This document shows positions 15,879 to 24,050 of a stretch of DNA of 64,000 bases, piece by piece. The notes beneath the pieces were generated by a model that saw only the letters and a list, made by a program, of their open reading frames with translations, searched no databases and was not told where the DNA came from. The position numbers and the translations under genes were made by a program. The DNA is from Streptomyces kaniharaensis (lineage in GTDB: Bacteria; Actinomycetota; Actinomycetes; Streptomycetales; Streptomycetaceae): positions 208,973 through 272,972 of the forward strand of contig NZ_WBOF01000004.1 in the NCBI RefSeq assembly GCF_009569385.1, given 5' to 3'. Within the stretch, counting starts at the first letter, position 1; each line of letters opens with the position of its first letter.

Positions 15879-16043
15879 TCAGGGGCCGAGGCGGTGTTCG
15901 CCGTCGGCGAGGTCCTGGGCGGCTTCGCGGAGCCATTCGCGCTTCTCGCGTGCGCGTTCGGTCCCGTGGTGCAGTTCCTTGGGGTTGTGTCCGGGGCAGC
16001 AGTAGTCCCGGCGCTTGCCCCGACGGGTCATCATGACGGCCAT
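15879..16043 (-). CDS. Small basic CCPGH protein (54 aa)
   Basis: This 54-residue frame runs from ATG 16043, with GAGG 7 nt upstream, to TGA at 15879. It encodes a basic start, DYCCPGHN and a charged helix (ERAREKREWLREAAQDLADGEHRL). The Cys-Cys-Pro-Gly-His cluster could bind a metal. It is the first gene after promoter site 1 of the TTKCTTAA family. Similar tiny Cys-containing proteins lie at 43159-43341 and 43422-43592, also downstream of such a promoter. Function unknown. Confidence 0.6.
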   Translation of the reverse strand: MAVMMTRRGKRRDYCCPGHNPKELHHGTERAREKREWLREAAQDLADGEHRLGP

Positions 16044-16101
16044 GGTCACGCCTCATTGGGGTGGGTGAGGGCTGGCGGGCCCAATCGGGAGAGAGGTTTA
16101 A

Positions 16102-16130
16102 ACAATACATGAACTCACAGAGTTAAGAAA
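16102..16130 (-). promoter_or_regulatory. TTKCTTAA-type promoter, site 1
   Basis: On the minus strand TTTCTTAA (16130-16123), 15 nt, then TATTGT (16107-16102). The first element sits in the dyad GAGTT-TCTT-AACTC. The -10-like end is 59 nt before ATG 16043. Confidence 0.7.
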
Positions 16131-16214
16131 CTCGCTTGAAGGTGAGGGGCCGCCCACCGCTGGAAAAGCAGTGCGGAGCGCCAGGCGCGATGCCGTAGAG
16201 TGATGACACACCGA

Positions 16215-16288
16215 CGCGGGGTGGAGCAGCTCGGTAGCTCGCTGGGCTCATAACCCAGAGGTCGCAGGTTCAAATCCTGTCCCCGCTA
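16215..16288 (+). tRNA. Initiator tRNA-fMet (CAT)
   Basis: A complete cloverleaf is visible: CGCGGGG acceptor strand with an unpaired first base, the D arm, an anticodon stem with three G-C pairs next to the loop CTCATAA, the T arm GGTTCAAATCC and the closing CCCCGC. The GGG/CCC anticodon stem and the unpaired C1 are initiator features. CCA is not encoded. Finding a translation-initiation tRNA on a plasmid is unusual. Confidence 0.92.
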
Positions 16289-16415
16289 CTTTCCAGTGGC
16301 CCCGGCGCATCCCCCCGCGCCGGGGCCACTGCCGTTGCCCGGCGGGACGGGCGGGACCTCCGCCCGGGCGGCAAGCGGCCGAGGTGTCACGGGCCGCAGC
16401 CCGCGGGCCTTCACA

Positions 16416-17282
16416 ATGGTGGGCGTGGACGACGGCGCGGGCGAGTACCAGAACAGGGCGACAGCCCTGGCCCCAGGTGCCGTGGCGCTGCTCGTTCCTC
16501 CCGTCCCAGCCCCCAGCCCCCGGCAGCGGCGGCAACCTCCGGCCTCCGCCGCTCCAACTGCTCCGGCCAGCACGCGCGCTTCCGCCGACACCGGCGGCTC
16601 GGCTCGGCCGTCCGCCCGCCGTCCGCCGCGCAGCAGGGTCCGACACGGGCAGCCGTCCTGCGCCGACTACGGCTGCACCCGACCCGGCTGCCTGGCCGCC
16701 GCACGCAAGGCGCGCCGTGAGCGCGACCAAGAACGCGCGGCCGGCCGCCGCGGCCGAGTGGACGCCGGCCCCGCTGCCCAGCACGCCGCCGTCCTGCGCG
16801 AGCACGGCATGTCCGCGCAGGACATCGCCGGCGTCTCCGGCGTCTCCGTGACCTTGATCCGCCGCCTCCTCAAGCCGCCGCCACTCCACCCTCCTCAGGT
16901 CTCCCAGGTCACCGCCGACGCAGTGCTGGGCGTGCCCCTCCCCCCGAGCGGGCGCCCAACTCCGCTGGCCGGCCGCGGCCAGGTCGACGCGGCCCCCGCC
17001 TCCGTCCTGCTCACCGAGCTCGCCGAACGAGGCTGGCCGGCCCGCCGTCTTGCCCAAGGGCTGTGCGTCAACCCGCATACCGTCGCCGCCATCCGCGACG
17101 GCAACTACGCCCGCATCAGCATCTCCGTCGACCAGCGCATCCGCGCCCTGCACGCCGCGCTGCTGCCCCTCGACCCCGTCGCCGCCGGAGTGCGCCCCGG
17201 CGACGCCGCCCGGGTCCGCACCTGGGCGGCACGCCGCCGGGAGACGCCGCCTGCACCGCACCCCGGCCTGCGCGCGGCCTGA
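16416..17282 (+). CDS. Actinobacterial HTH protein with Cys motif
   Basis: This protein is about 288 residues long. After a Pro/Ala-rich N-terminus it carries HGQPSCADYGCTRPGCLAAARKARRERDQERAAGRRGRVDA, a Cys-containing segment seen in many Streptomyces mobile-element proteins. An HTH follows in LREHGMSAQDIAGVSGVSVTLIRRLL. A second HTH-like repeat, LAERGWPARRLAQGLCVNPHTVAAI, follows further on. It probably binds DNA. The start at ATG 16416 lacks a clear ribosome site and could be further downstream. It begins 128 bp after the tRNA. Confidence 0.65.
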   Translation: MVGVDDGAGEYQNRATALAPGAVALLVPPVPAPSPRQRRQPPASAAPTAPASTRASADTGGSARPSARRPPRSRVRHGQPSCADYGCTRPGCLAAARKARRERDQERAAGRRGRVDAGPAAQHAAVLREHGMSAQDIAGVSGVSVTLIRRLLKPPPLHPPQVSQVTADAVLGVPLPPSGRPTPLAGRGQVDAAPASVLLTELAERGWPARRLAQGLCVNPHTVAAIRDGNYARISISVDQRIRALHAALLPLDPVAAGVRPGDAARVRTWAARRRETPPAPHPGLRAA

Positions 17283-17340
17283 CCGGCAAGCACCACCGCG
17301 ACCGGCAGGCCGCGCGCAGCGACCGGCACCGGACCGGGCA

Positions 17341-17733
17341 TCACCCCCACCAGGCCAGCGCACACCCGTTGATGACCAGGTGCACGGTGTTGTCGGCCAC
17401 GATCACCAGGGCGTTCGCCAGACCGGCCGGGGTGGTGACGGATGAGCCGTGGTTCCTCTGTACATCCGCCCACGCCACCCGGCGGCCGGCGGGAGCGATC
17501 AGGTTCCGGGCCCACACGAGGTACTTCGCCGCCCGGTAGCGATCGAGGACGACATGCGTCACCACGATCACCGCGAGCGCCATCGGCGACTGGGTGAGGA
17601 GCAGGAACGGCAGGCCGTAGGTGGCACCGTGCGCGACCGCCGGCCACCAGCGCCTGGTCTTCTCCACCGCCATCCAATCCGACTGCAGGACGAAGTCCCC
17701 GATCAGGTGAGCCAGCAAGGCGTCGAGCAGCAT
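17341..17733 (-). CDS. DUF3307-like membrane protein
   Basis: This 130-residue protein begins MLLDALLAHLIGDFVLQSDWMA and continues WWPAVAHGATYGLPF, which is the DUF3307 signature. At least two hydrophobic segments are visible (GLPFLLLTQSPMALAVIVVTHVVL and the C-terminal ALVIVADNTVHLVINGCALAW). The family is a membrane protein of unknown function, often on phages and plasmids. The start is ATG 17733, since upstream sequence in the 204-codon frame is low-complexity. Confidence 0.75.
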   Translation of the reverse strand: MLLDALLAHLIGDFVLQSDWMAVEKTRRWWPAVAHGATYGLPFLLLTQSPMALAVIVVTHVVLDRYRAAKYLVWARNLIAPAGRRVAWADVQRNHGSSVTTPAGLANALVIVADNTVHLVINGCALAWWG

Positions 17734-18145
17734 CAGCCGGCCACCGCCATGACCTGCCCGAGGTGCCGGCGGGACGGACGAGGCGGGTACGCCGGCGGCG
17801 TGGGGCCCCGGTGCACGCCGGTGGGCGTGGCGGCGCGGCCGCCCGCGGGCATGAGGGGAATCCGGGCATGGCTCAACTGTGGCTCCAGAAGGTGTTGTTG
17901 ACTGCACATCAGCGTGGCAAAGAAGACGTTCGCGGCGTCTGCCGTTTCCGCTCACGCCTGCGGGCTCATCTGTGGTATCGCGCGCAGATATGGGTGTTCG
18001 TCAGGCAGAGGTCGGCCGAGAAATCTTCGTGAGTTGTCGGGGAACCGGAGCAGGAGCGTGGTCGCCGCACTGTGTCCGACCTCGATCGCGGTGTTCTGCC
18101 CGATAGCGGCCTCAAGGCCACCCGAACGCTGAGAAGCTGGCCGGC
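17734..18145. other. Intergenic region, no gene seen
   Basis: These 412 bases lie between divergent genes. The part from 17880 to 18060 is lower in GC and could be promoter sequence for the plus-strand gene at 18146. No hairpin or open frame worth reporting was found. Confidence 0.4.
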
Positions 18146-18670
18146 ATGAGCACCGATGCGATGCGGGACGGCTACTTCCACGGCCGGGTCGAAGAGGCCC
18201 CGCCGATGCCCGCCAAGGCGTCCGCGATGACGTTCTCCCTGGACGGGACCACGCCGCTCGTCGGCCTGGCGGTACAGAGCCCGCCGCTGGAGGTCATGGG
18301 CCGCGACGGAGCCCACATGGGATCGCTCGAACTGCTCCAGCTGACAGGCTTCGTGATCCTGGACGCCGACCTGGACGCAGCACTCGCAGCAGGACAGGGC
18401 TGGACCGTGACGTGCGACCCCCGGACGGGGCAGACCGACGTACGTACAGCCGACGGCGAGCTCTTCTCCTCCGTGACGATTCCCCTCCTGGCAGGGGACG
18501 AAGGGGTCCGGTGGCGGGCCGAAGCGCTGACCCAAGGCGCCCTGCCCGTGATCACCGGGCCCGGCGTCACCGTGGACCTGGCCACTGGGGGAGTCGAGAT
18601 GGACCCCGACCAGACGCTCTGGCTGTTCGCGGACTTCAAGACCGACGGGGCAGCGAGTAAAGGCGCCTGA
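18146..18670 (+). CDS. Hypothetical protein
   Basis: This 174-residue acidic, soluble protein has good Streptomyces codon bias. It has alternating strands and turns (PLVGLAVQSPPLEVMG, GWTVTCDPRTGQTDVRTADGELFSSV) and no membrane segment or metal motif. Start ATG 18146. It stands alone, converging on the kinase operon with a strong terminator between. Family not recognised. Confidence 0.6.
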   Translation: MSTDAMRDGYFHGRVEEAPPMPAKASAMTFSLDGTTPLVGLAVQSPPLEVMGRDGAHMGSLELLQLTGFVILDADLDAALAAGQGWTVTCDPRTGQTDVRTADGELFSSVTIPLLAGDEGVRWRAEALTQGALPVITGPGVTVDLATGGVEMDPDQTLWLFADFKTDGAASKGA

Positions 18671-18742
18671 ACTGGTGACCGCCGCCTGTGCGCCGTGCCG
18701 GCAACCCGGCGCACGAAGACCAGCCGACCGGCCATGGGCCGA

Positions 18743-18783
18743 GGCCGCGGTGCGGCACCGACATTCGGTGCCGCACCGCGGCC
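18743..18783. terminator. Strong bidirectional terminator hairpin
   Basis: An 18-bp perfect GC stem with a 5-nt loop (ACATT) lies between the converging gene at 18146-18670 and the minus-strand kinase region. There is no T-run, as is common for Streptomyces terminators. Confidence 0.7.
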
Positions 18784-18799
18784 GCCGTCCTCGCGCGCG

Positions 18800-18989
18800 T
18801 CAGGCCAGCACCGTCAGGTCGAGGTCGACGCTGACTGCGCAGTGGTCGGACGTCTCGTCGTCGACCGGCTGCCGGTGGACCTGGTAGCCGGTCACCACCG
18901 GGGCCAGCGCCGGGCTGGTGAGGATGAGGTCCTGACGGCGGGGCACATCGCCAGGACCGAACGCGGCCAGCGCCCCGACCTGCGCCAGG
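18800..18989 (-). pseudogene. 3' remnant of an endonuclease/exonuclease/phosphatase gene
   Basis: The minus strand directly after (and overlapping) the kinase stop encodes, in another frame, about 63 residues ending at TGA 18800. They contain RRQDLILTSPALAP and SDHCAVSVDLDL. The SDH motif and the D-x-I-L-T-S context are the C-terminal signature of the EEP superfamily (DNase I/AP endonuclease-like). There is no start codon or upstream part; the frame enters from the kinase 3' end. So the front of this gene was lost, apparently by a deletion or fusion that placed the kinase there. Confidence 0.6.
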
Positions 18990-20510
18990 TCACAGGTGCC
19001 GCGGGCGCGGGCGCGGCGAGGGCAGCAGAGCCCCGACGGCCAGGCTGCTCACCACCCAGGCACCGGCCCCGGCCGCGACGGCGCCCGCGACCGGCCCGTG
19101 GATCGCGGAGGCGGTCAGCGCGCAGCCGACGGCGCCGCTGAGCAGCCCGGCGGTGGAGGCGAGTTCGGCCTCCGGTCCGCCTCGGCGCAGCAGCTGCTCG
19201 ACCAGGGCCCGGACGCCGGCCGCGCCCGCTACGAGCACCGGCCCGGTCACCGTTGCGACCAGTACCGCCACCCACCAGGTCAGCGTGCTCCACCCCAGCA
19301 GCACCACCATCGTGACCGTGGCGATCAGCATCGCGGCGAAGACCCCGACGACGCTGCCCTGCTCGCCTTGCTGGCCGTGGACGGCGTCGTGGCGCTCCTC
19401 CAGGTGCGAGCCGGCCGCGACGCAGCCGCCGGCCACCAGTCCCAGCACGGTGCTCACCGGGCCGGGGAGGGCGGTGAACATGGCCAGCTGGCCGCCGACC
19501 AGGACACCGGTCAGGGCTCCGGCCCGCCACGGTGCCGACCTCCTGGGCGCGGCGGCCGCGCGGCCGGAGTCCGTGGACGCCGCCTTGACGACGGGCGGAC
19601 GGGCTTGGGCCGCGCGCACCGTGGGCAGCCGGTCCACGGGCACCACGACGGTCTTGACCGGAACGGCGGCCGGTGCGGTGGCGGCGCGTACGACGGTTGC
19701 CCGAAGGCGCCGGGCGACCTCCGCCGCGTCCGCGGGCCGCTGCTGCGGATCCTTGTGCAGCAGCTCCGCCACCAGGTGCTCGAGCTCGGCGGGCACCTCG
19801 GGCCGGTGCGAGCGCACGGGGGCCGGGGCCTGGTGCAGGTGCTGGGCCAGCACCTGCCACCCGCCGCCGGGGAACGGCGGCGCGCCGGTCAGCAGCTCGT
19901 ACAGCAGGCACCCCAGCGAGTACAGGTCGCTGCGGGCGTCGATCACCGCATCGGCGCGGGCCTGCTCCGGCGACATGTACGACGGGGTGCCGATCACCGC
20001 GCCGGTCCCGGTGAGGGGATGGCCGACCGCGTCGCTCCGGCGCGCGATCCCGAAGTCGCAGACCTTCACCCGCCCGTCGGCGGTGACCAGGATGTTCGCG
20101 GGCTTGATGTCGCGGTGCACCAGGCCGGCGGCGTGGGCGGCCTGCAGGCCGCGGCAGATCTGCTCCCCCCAGGCCACGACGTCGCCGACCGCCGGCACGC
20201 GGTCGGCCAGGAGCCGGCTGAGCGGCTGCCCGTCGACCAGTTCCATCACCAGGTAGACGACCCGGCGCCCGGCCACCGGGGCCTCGCCGACGTCGTGGAC
20301 GGCCACGACGTGCGGATCGCACAGGGCGGCCGCGGCCCGGGCCTCGCCCTCCAGGCGCCGGAGCAGCTCCTCGTCCTCGGGATGCAGGAGGACCTTGAGC
20401 GCCACCGGGCGGCCGAGCCGCTCGTCCACGGCCCGCCAGACCTCGCCCATCCCGCCGGCGCCGAGGAGGTCGACCACCCGGTACCGGCCCGCCACCGTGG
20501 TGCCGCGCAT
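18990..20510 (-). CDS. Membrane Ser/Thr protein kinase (Hanks type)
   Basis: This 506-residue protein has a complete kinase domain in residues 1-270. The motifs are the glycine loop GAGGMGEVW, VALKVLL lysine, HRDIKPANIL catalytic loop, CDFGIAR and the GTPSYMSPEQ activation/P+1 segment. A linker follows, then four to five hydrophobic segments (for example LLGWSTLTWWVAVLVATVTGPVLVAG), so the kinase is anchored in the membrane with a largely buried C-terminus and no PASTA or other sensor. Start ATG 20510. It phosphorylates proteins on Ser/Thr; targets are unknown. Its 3' end runs into the remnant of an EEP gene. Confidence 0.93.
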   Translation of the reverse strand: MRGTTVAGRYRVVDLLGAGGMGEVWRAVDERLGRPVALKVLLHPEDEELLRRLEGEARAAAALCDPHVVAVHDVGEAPVAGRRVVYLVMELVDGQPLSRLLADRVPAVGDVVAWGEQICRGLQAAHAAGLVHRDIKPANILVTADGRVKVCDFGIARRSDAVGHPLTGTGAVIGTPSYMSPEQARADAVIDARSDLYSLGCLLYELLTGAPPFPGGGWQVLAQHLHQAPAPVRSHRPEVPAELEHLVAELLHKDPQQRPADAAEVARRLRATVVRAATAPAAVPVKTVVVPVDRLPTVRAAQARPPVVKAASTDSGRAAAAPRRSAPWRAGALTGVLVGGQLAMFTALPGPVSTVLGLVAGGCVAAGSHLEERHDAVHGQQGEQGSVVGVFAAMLIATVTMVVLLGWSTLTWWVAVLVATVTGPVLVAGAAGVRALVEQLLRRGGPEAELASTAGLLSGAVGCALTASAIHGPVAGAVAAGAGAWVVSSLAVGALLPSPRPRPRHL

Positions 20511-20636
20511 GACGCCCTCCTCCCGGCCGGCCCCGCAGGGCGGTCCGCACTGCGCCGGCCCTGTGCCGGCGTCCGGGCGAGCCTACGAAAACAGCTCCGG
20601 CGGGCCCGCCCGGACCAAGGGCGGTCGGCACCGTCG

Positions 20637-21335
20637 TCACGGGCGCTTGGCCAGCAGCGCCGACACCTCGCTGTGGTGCTGGATGAACGACGCCAGCTCG
20701 GGGCCCAGCAGCCCGGCGACCCACGCCAGGTCGCCCATCCGGCGGGTGAGCGGCGCGGTCAGCAGCGGCTCCCAGTGCGCGGCCCGGTTGCGCAGCCCGT
20801 GGAGATCGCCGATCTTCCGGTCGACCTGACCGCGGTTGGTCCCCGGCGGGAAGGCGTGGTGCAGGTGCGGCACCCACAGGGTCTTCTCGTGCGCGGAGGA
20901 CGACAGGTACCGCCACAGCCCCAGCGACAGGTCGGCGATGATCTTCCCCGGCGGGGCCTGCATCCCGTACCGGCTGCGGGCCGCGTCGATCGCCTTGCGG
21001 GGCTTGTCGTTGATGTCGACCTGGCGCGGGCCGCGGGGGCCGCCCCGCTTGGTGCGCATCAGCGGGGCCCGCAGCGGACTGGCCGGATCGTCGAGCCAGT
21101 GGCCCGCCCCCGACCAGGTCGCGTCCAGCGCCGCGGCGTAGGCGTTGCGCAGCGCGACCTCCAGGTGGCCGAGGTCGTGCAGGACCGCGCACGACAGCTC
21201 GCTGTTCCACCGGTAGAGCTCCAGCGCCCGGGTGCGGTCGCCGCCGGCCTCGTTCAGGTACACCCCGAAGCGGGCCGGGCTCAGCCAGGTCTCCACCCAC
21301 GGGCCGGTGCCGGGCGCCGGGGAAGCGTGCGTCAC
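20637..21335 (-). CDS. Abi-family protein with HEPN R-x4-H motif
   Basis: This 232-residue helical protein resembles the Abi_2/AbiD-like family: N-terminal ARFGVYLNEAGGDRTRALELYRWN, then LHDLGHLEVALRNAYAAAL. Near the end LRNRAAHWEPL contains R182-x4-H187, the active-site pattern of HEPN ribonucleases. Abi proteins of this type block phage growth, in several cases by cutting RNA. The start is GTG 21335 with GGAGG 6 nt upstream; the frame to 21458 is not used. It is a single-gene candidate for phage defence, upstream of and in line with the kinase gene. Confidence 0.75.
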   Translation of the reverse strand: MTHASPAPGTGPWVETWLSPARFGVYLNEAGGDRTRALELYRWNSELSCAVLHDLGHLEVALRNAYAAALDATWSGAGHWLDDPASPLRAPLMRTKRGGPRGPRQVDINDKPRKAIDAARSRYGMQAPPGKIIADLSLGLWRYLSSSAHEKTLWVPHLHHAFPPGTNRGQVDRKIGDLHGLRNRAAHWEPLLTAPLTRRMGDLAWVAGLLGPELASFIQHHSEVSALLAKRP

Positions 21336-21672
21336 GTTGTTCCTCCTTCTTCGGATTCGGGTATAGTCATGGGTGAGAAGCCCCGGTGGACCGCTGATCC
21401 TCGTGATCATGTCGCCGGGGCTAAGACGTTTTCCGGGCCCGGACCGCCTCTGCCGCACGAGCCGCCGCCAAGGACACCGGCCCCCGCGAGACGGGGCCCG
21501 CGGGTGCGGAAGCGGAGCTCGTACACACCATGAGACTCCGCCGGGAGGCCCCTCCCGCTACACTGGCACCACGGATTGATCCTCATGTGTCGACACCATG
21601 ACTAGATAGATGGATGACGATGAGCACAACATACGGATCAAAACGTGGCGATCAAAAGGTGAGAACTCGTTG
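21336..21672. other. Divergent intergenic region
   Basis: These 337 bases hold the promoters of the Abi gene (minus) and the following plus-strand gene. They contain an 8-bp inverted repeat AGCCCCGG/CCGGGGCT (21379-21386 and 21415-21422), GTGTCGACAC near 21587, and an AT-richer tract at 21575-21665. On the minus strand TATACC upstream of the Abi gene is a plausible -10. Confidence 0.4.
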
Positions 21673-22704
21673 GTGAACCGCTCCGCAGCTGCTACCGCCA
21701 AGGTCCAGGCCCGCCTCGACGCGCTCACCACGCTGCGCACCAGCGGAGCCCTGGCCGCCGTCGCCGCCTCCGGCGAAGAGCTGGCCGCCCGCGGCCGCAC
21801 CCCCGCCGCCGTCCGGCTCCGCCGCACCTACCTGAGGCACGACACCCCGCGCTTCGTCGACCGGGAGCGCAACGGCCTGCCCCGCGCCGACCAGCCCCCC
21901 GCGGCCCGCCTGATCGCCCCGCGCGGCATCGCCGGCCGCTTCCACCTGGTCCTGCTGTTCGCCGCCCACTGCCAGGCCGCCCCCGGACACCAGTGGGCCA
22001 ACCACATCCCCATCGAGCCCGACAGCACCCAGCCCTTCTCCTGGATGGCCCTGATCGGCGCGCACGCCCGGCACACCCCCGGCGGCCGGCGGATCGCCAG
22101 CCCTCGTGTCAACAAGGCCCGGCAGATCACCGAGGCCATCAAGAAGCTGCACGAGCACCAGCTGCTCGAACTCCCCAACGCCGGGACCTCCCGGCCCTTC
22201 CGCGACTTCCGGCTGCTGTCCGAGAGCGGCGACAGCACCGCCGCCGCCCCCATCCCGTACAAGGTCCCGCGCCCCGCGCTGCCCGGCGTCAACGTGCCGA
22301 TCGAGTTCTTCACCCGCGGCTGGGTCAACCTGCTGACCCCCAGCGAGATCGTCGCCTACCTCATGTGGCTCGACGTCAACCAGAACCCCGTCCACGACGA
22401 GCCGTACGTCACCGGCGCCGAGCGGGCCGGCCACTTTGGGCTCGGCCGCGACGCGTATGAGACCCACCGCCAGCTCGAGGCGTTCGGACTCATCGACGTC
22501 GAGGCCGCCATCGGCCGCTACGACGACGGCAAGTACGCCGACTACGGCACCGAAGCCGGCCGCCCGATCTGCCACCGCGCCACCCTCACCCCCGACGGCA
22601 TCACCCGCGAAGCGGTCACCGTGATCGAGCCCGTGCTGCGCGCCTTCGCCGCCCACGGAGCCTGGGCCCGACCTCTGAACCTCCGCACAGCCGGCGGATC
22701 CTGA
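21673..22704 (+). CDS. Conserved actinobacterial protein with winged-helix-like C-terminus
   Basis: This protein is about 343 residues long. It contains FHLVLLFAAHCQA, PFSWMALIGAHAR, a helix NKARQITEAIKKLHEHQLLELPN and VNVPIEFFTRGWVNLLTPSEIVAYLMWLD, followed by a wing-like segment with RAGHFGLGRDAYETHRQLEAFGLIDV. I have seen this combination only in uncharacterised actinobacterial proteins. The last part reads like a winged HTH, so DNA binding is likely. I prefer GTG 21673 (or TTG 21670) to ATG 21610 because the 60 bases before it are AT-rich and AAGGTGAG lies upstream. Confidence 0.65.
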   Translation: MNRSAAATAKVQARLDALTTLRTSGALAAVAASGEELAARGRTPAAVRLRRTYLRHDTPRFVDRERNGLPRADQPPAARLIAPRGIAGRFHLVLLFAAHCQAAPGHQWANHIPIEPDSTQPFSWMALIGAHARHTPGGRRIASPRVNKARQITEAIKKLHEHQLLELPNAGTSRPFRDFRLLSESGDSTAAAPIPYKVPRPALPGVNVPIEFFTRGWVNLLTPSEIVAYLMWLDVNQNPVHDEPYVTGAERAGHFGLGRDAYETHRQLEAFGLIDVEAAIGRYDDGKYADYGTEAGRPICHRATLTPDGITREAVTVIEPVLRAFAAHGAWARPLNLRTAGGS

Positions 22705-22823
22705 CAGATCCAGGCGCCCAACCGGCCGCAGCGGGCCGGGACCGCGCCGTAACGCCGAAGACCAGCCCCTCGCCGAAGGCCACCACCGCGGTCACCGTGC
22801 CGCACCGGACGTAAGGACTCACC

Positions 22824-23903
22824 GTGCCCCAGCGACCCCACCCCCACCCGGAGGGTCCGGGAGACCCGACCGACGAGGTCTCGCGCCTCCTGGCGTCGGC
22901 TTCCGAGCCGATGAACCCCATGATCCTCCTGGAGGGCCCGCCGCTGTCCGGCATCTCGCGGGCCATGTACGAGGGCCTGCAGCGCAGCCTCCCGCAGGCC
23001 CGGCTCGCGCAGTTCACCGCCCTCGGCCTCGCCCAGGTCGCCGCGCAGCCCGACTTCACCAGCCGGTTCGGCGGCGGCGGCCGGTACGTCCTGTGGCTCG
23101 ACGGCCTCACCCCGGCCGATCTCGTGCTGCTGGGAAGCGGAGTGCTGGACAAGACGCTCCCGCACGCCGTGGTGCTGGCCAGCGTGGACACCGTCTGGCA
23201 CGACCGCCTCCTTGCGGACCCCTCGCCCGCCACCGCCCCCGCGCGGACGGTGCTGCTGGAGTACGCGCACCGCATCCAGGTGCCCTTCACCCTGACCGCC
23301 CGCGAGCGCAACTACCTCCGGGAGAAGGGCTACCCCGTCAGCAAGGGCCTCGCCGAGTCCCTTGTCGGCGGCGAGAACCTGGTCAGGCACTACCGCCGGG
23401 CTGCCCGCAGCGCCCCCGAAGGGCATCTCCTCGTACAGGCGGCCATCGACGTACGGCGCTGCGGCATCCACCGCCCCCTCACCGAGGACGAGCTGTACCG
23501 CCTCTGGTGCTCGCGGACAGACCACGACAACTCCCGGCCCCTGTTCGAGCGGGCACTCCACTGGGCCGCCGCCCTCCCCGACGGCACCTCGACCGGACTG
23601 CTCTACCGCGCCGCCGGCGGCACGTCACCGGACTGGCGGGTACTCGCGTACGCGGCAGGCGCCGACGACGGAAACCACGGACACAAGCCCCGTCCGCTCG
23701 GCGCCCGGGAGTGGAACGAGGTCGCGCAGCACCTGCCGGAATCCGGTGACCAGTTCAACCTCGGCATCGCCGCCCACCTGCACGGCCGCAGCGACACGGC
23801 GACCACCGCCCTCGCCCAGGCCACCCGGGCCGCAGACGCGGGCCACCCGGCGGCAGAGGCGGCGGCGACCGCTCTGCACCACCTCCGAGCCGGAACCGGG
23901 TGA
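22824..23903 (+). CDS. Degenerate P-loop ATPase-like protein with helical repeats
   Basis: This 359-residue protein begins with a short disordered tail and then MILLEGPPLSGISRAMYEGL, which matches a Walker A region (GxPGSGKS) with the lysine replaced by Ile. YVLWLDGL at about residue 91 fits a Walker B strand ending in Asp. The C-terminal 120 residues are Ala-rich helices of TPR type (AAHLHGRSDTATTALAQATRAADAGHPAAEAAATALHHL). So this looks like a STAND/AAA-like protein that has lost ATP binding. Start GTG 22824. Function unknown; it follows the winged-helix gene on the same strand. Confidence 0.6.
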   Translation: MPQRPHPHPEGPGDPTDEVSRLLASASEPMNPMILLEGPPLSGISRAMYEGLQRSLPQARLAQFTALGLAQVAAQPDFTSRFGGGGRYVLWLDGLTPADLVLLGSGVLDKTLPHAVVLASVDTVWHDRLLADPSPATAPARTVLLEYAHRIQVPFTLTARERNYLREKGYPVSKGLAESLVGGENLVRHYRRAARSAPEGHLLVQAAIDVRRCGIHRPLTEDELYRLWCSRTDHDNSRPLFERALHWAAALPDGTSTGLLYRAAGGTSPDWRVLAYAAGADDGNHGHKPRPLGAREWNEVAQHLPESGDQFNLGIAAHLHGRSDTATTALAQATRAADAGHPAAEAAATALHHLRAGTG

Positions 23904-24050
23904 GCCCGCCGCCAGGACGGCACCGGCCGACCGCCCGGACAGCGGGCACCGTCGCGGGGAGGTGACACCTCCACGTTCGGGCAATGCCCGCGTGCGCCGG
24001 GCCGACCTGTCCTAGCCTGGTGATCATCTGGACTTCGGGGGTGGGCGATC

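Noticed and set aside
22542..23561. Minus-strand frame of 339 codons across the winged-helix and ATPase-like genes
   Set aside because: Codon bias and ribosome sites support the plus-strand genes; the minus product is low complexity.
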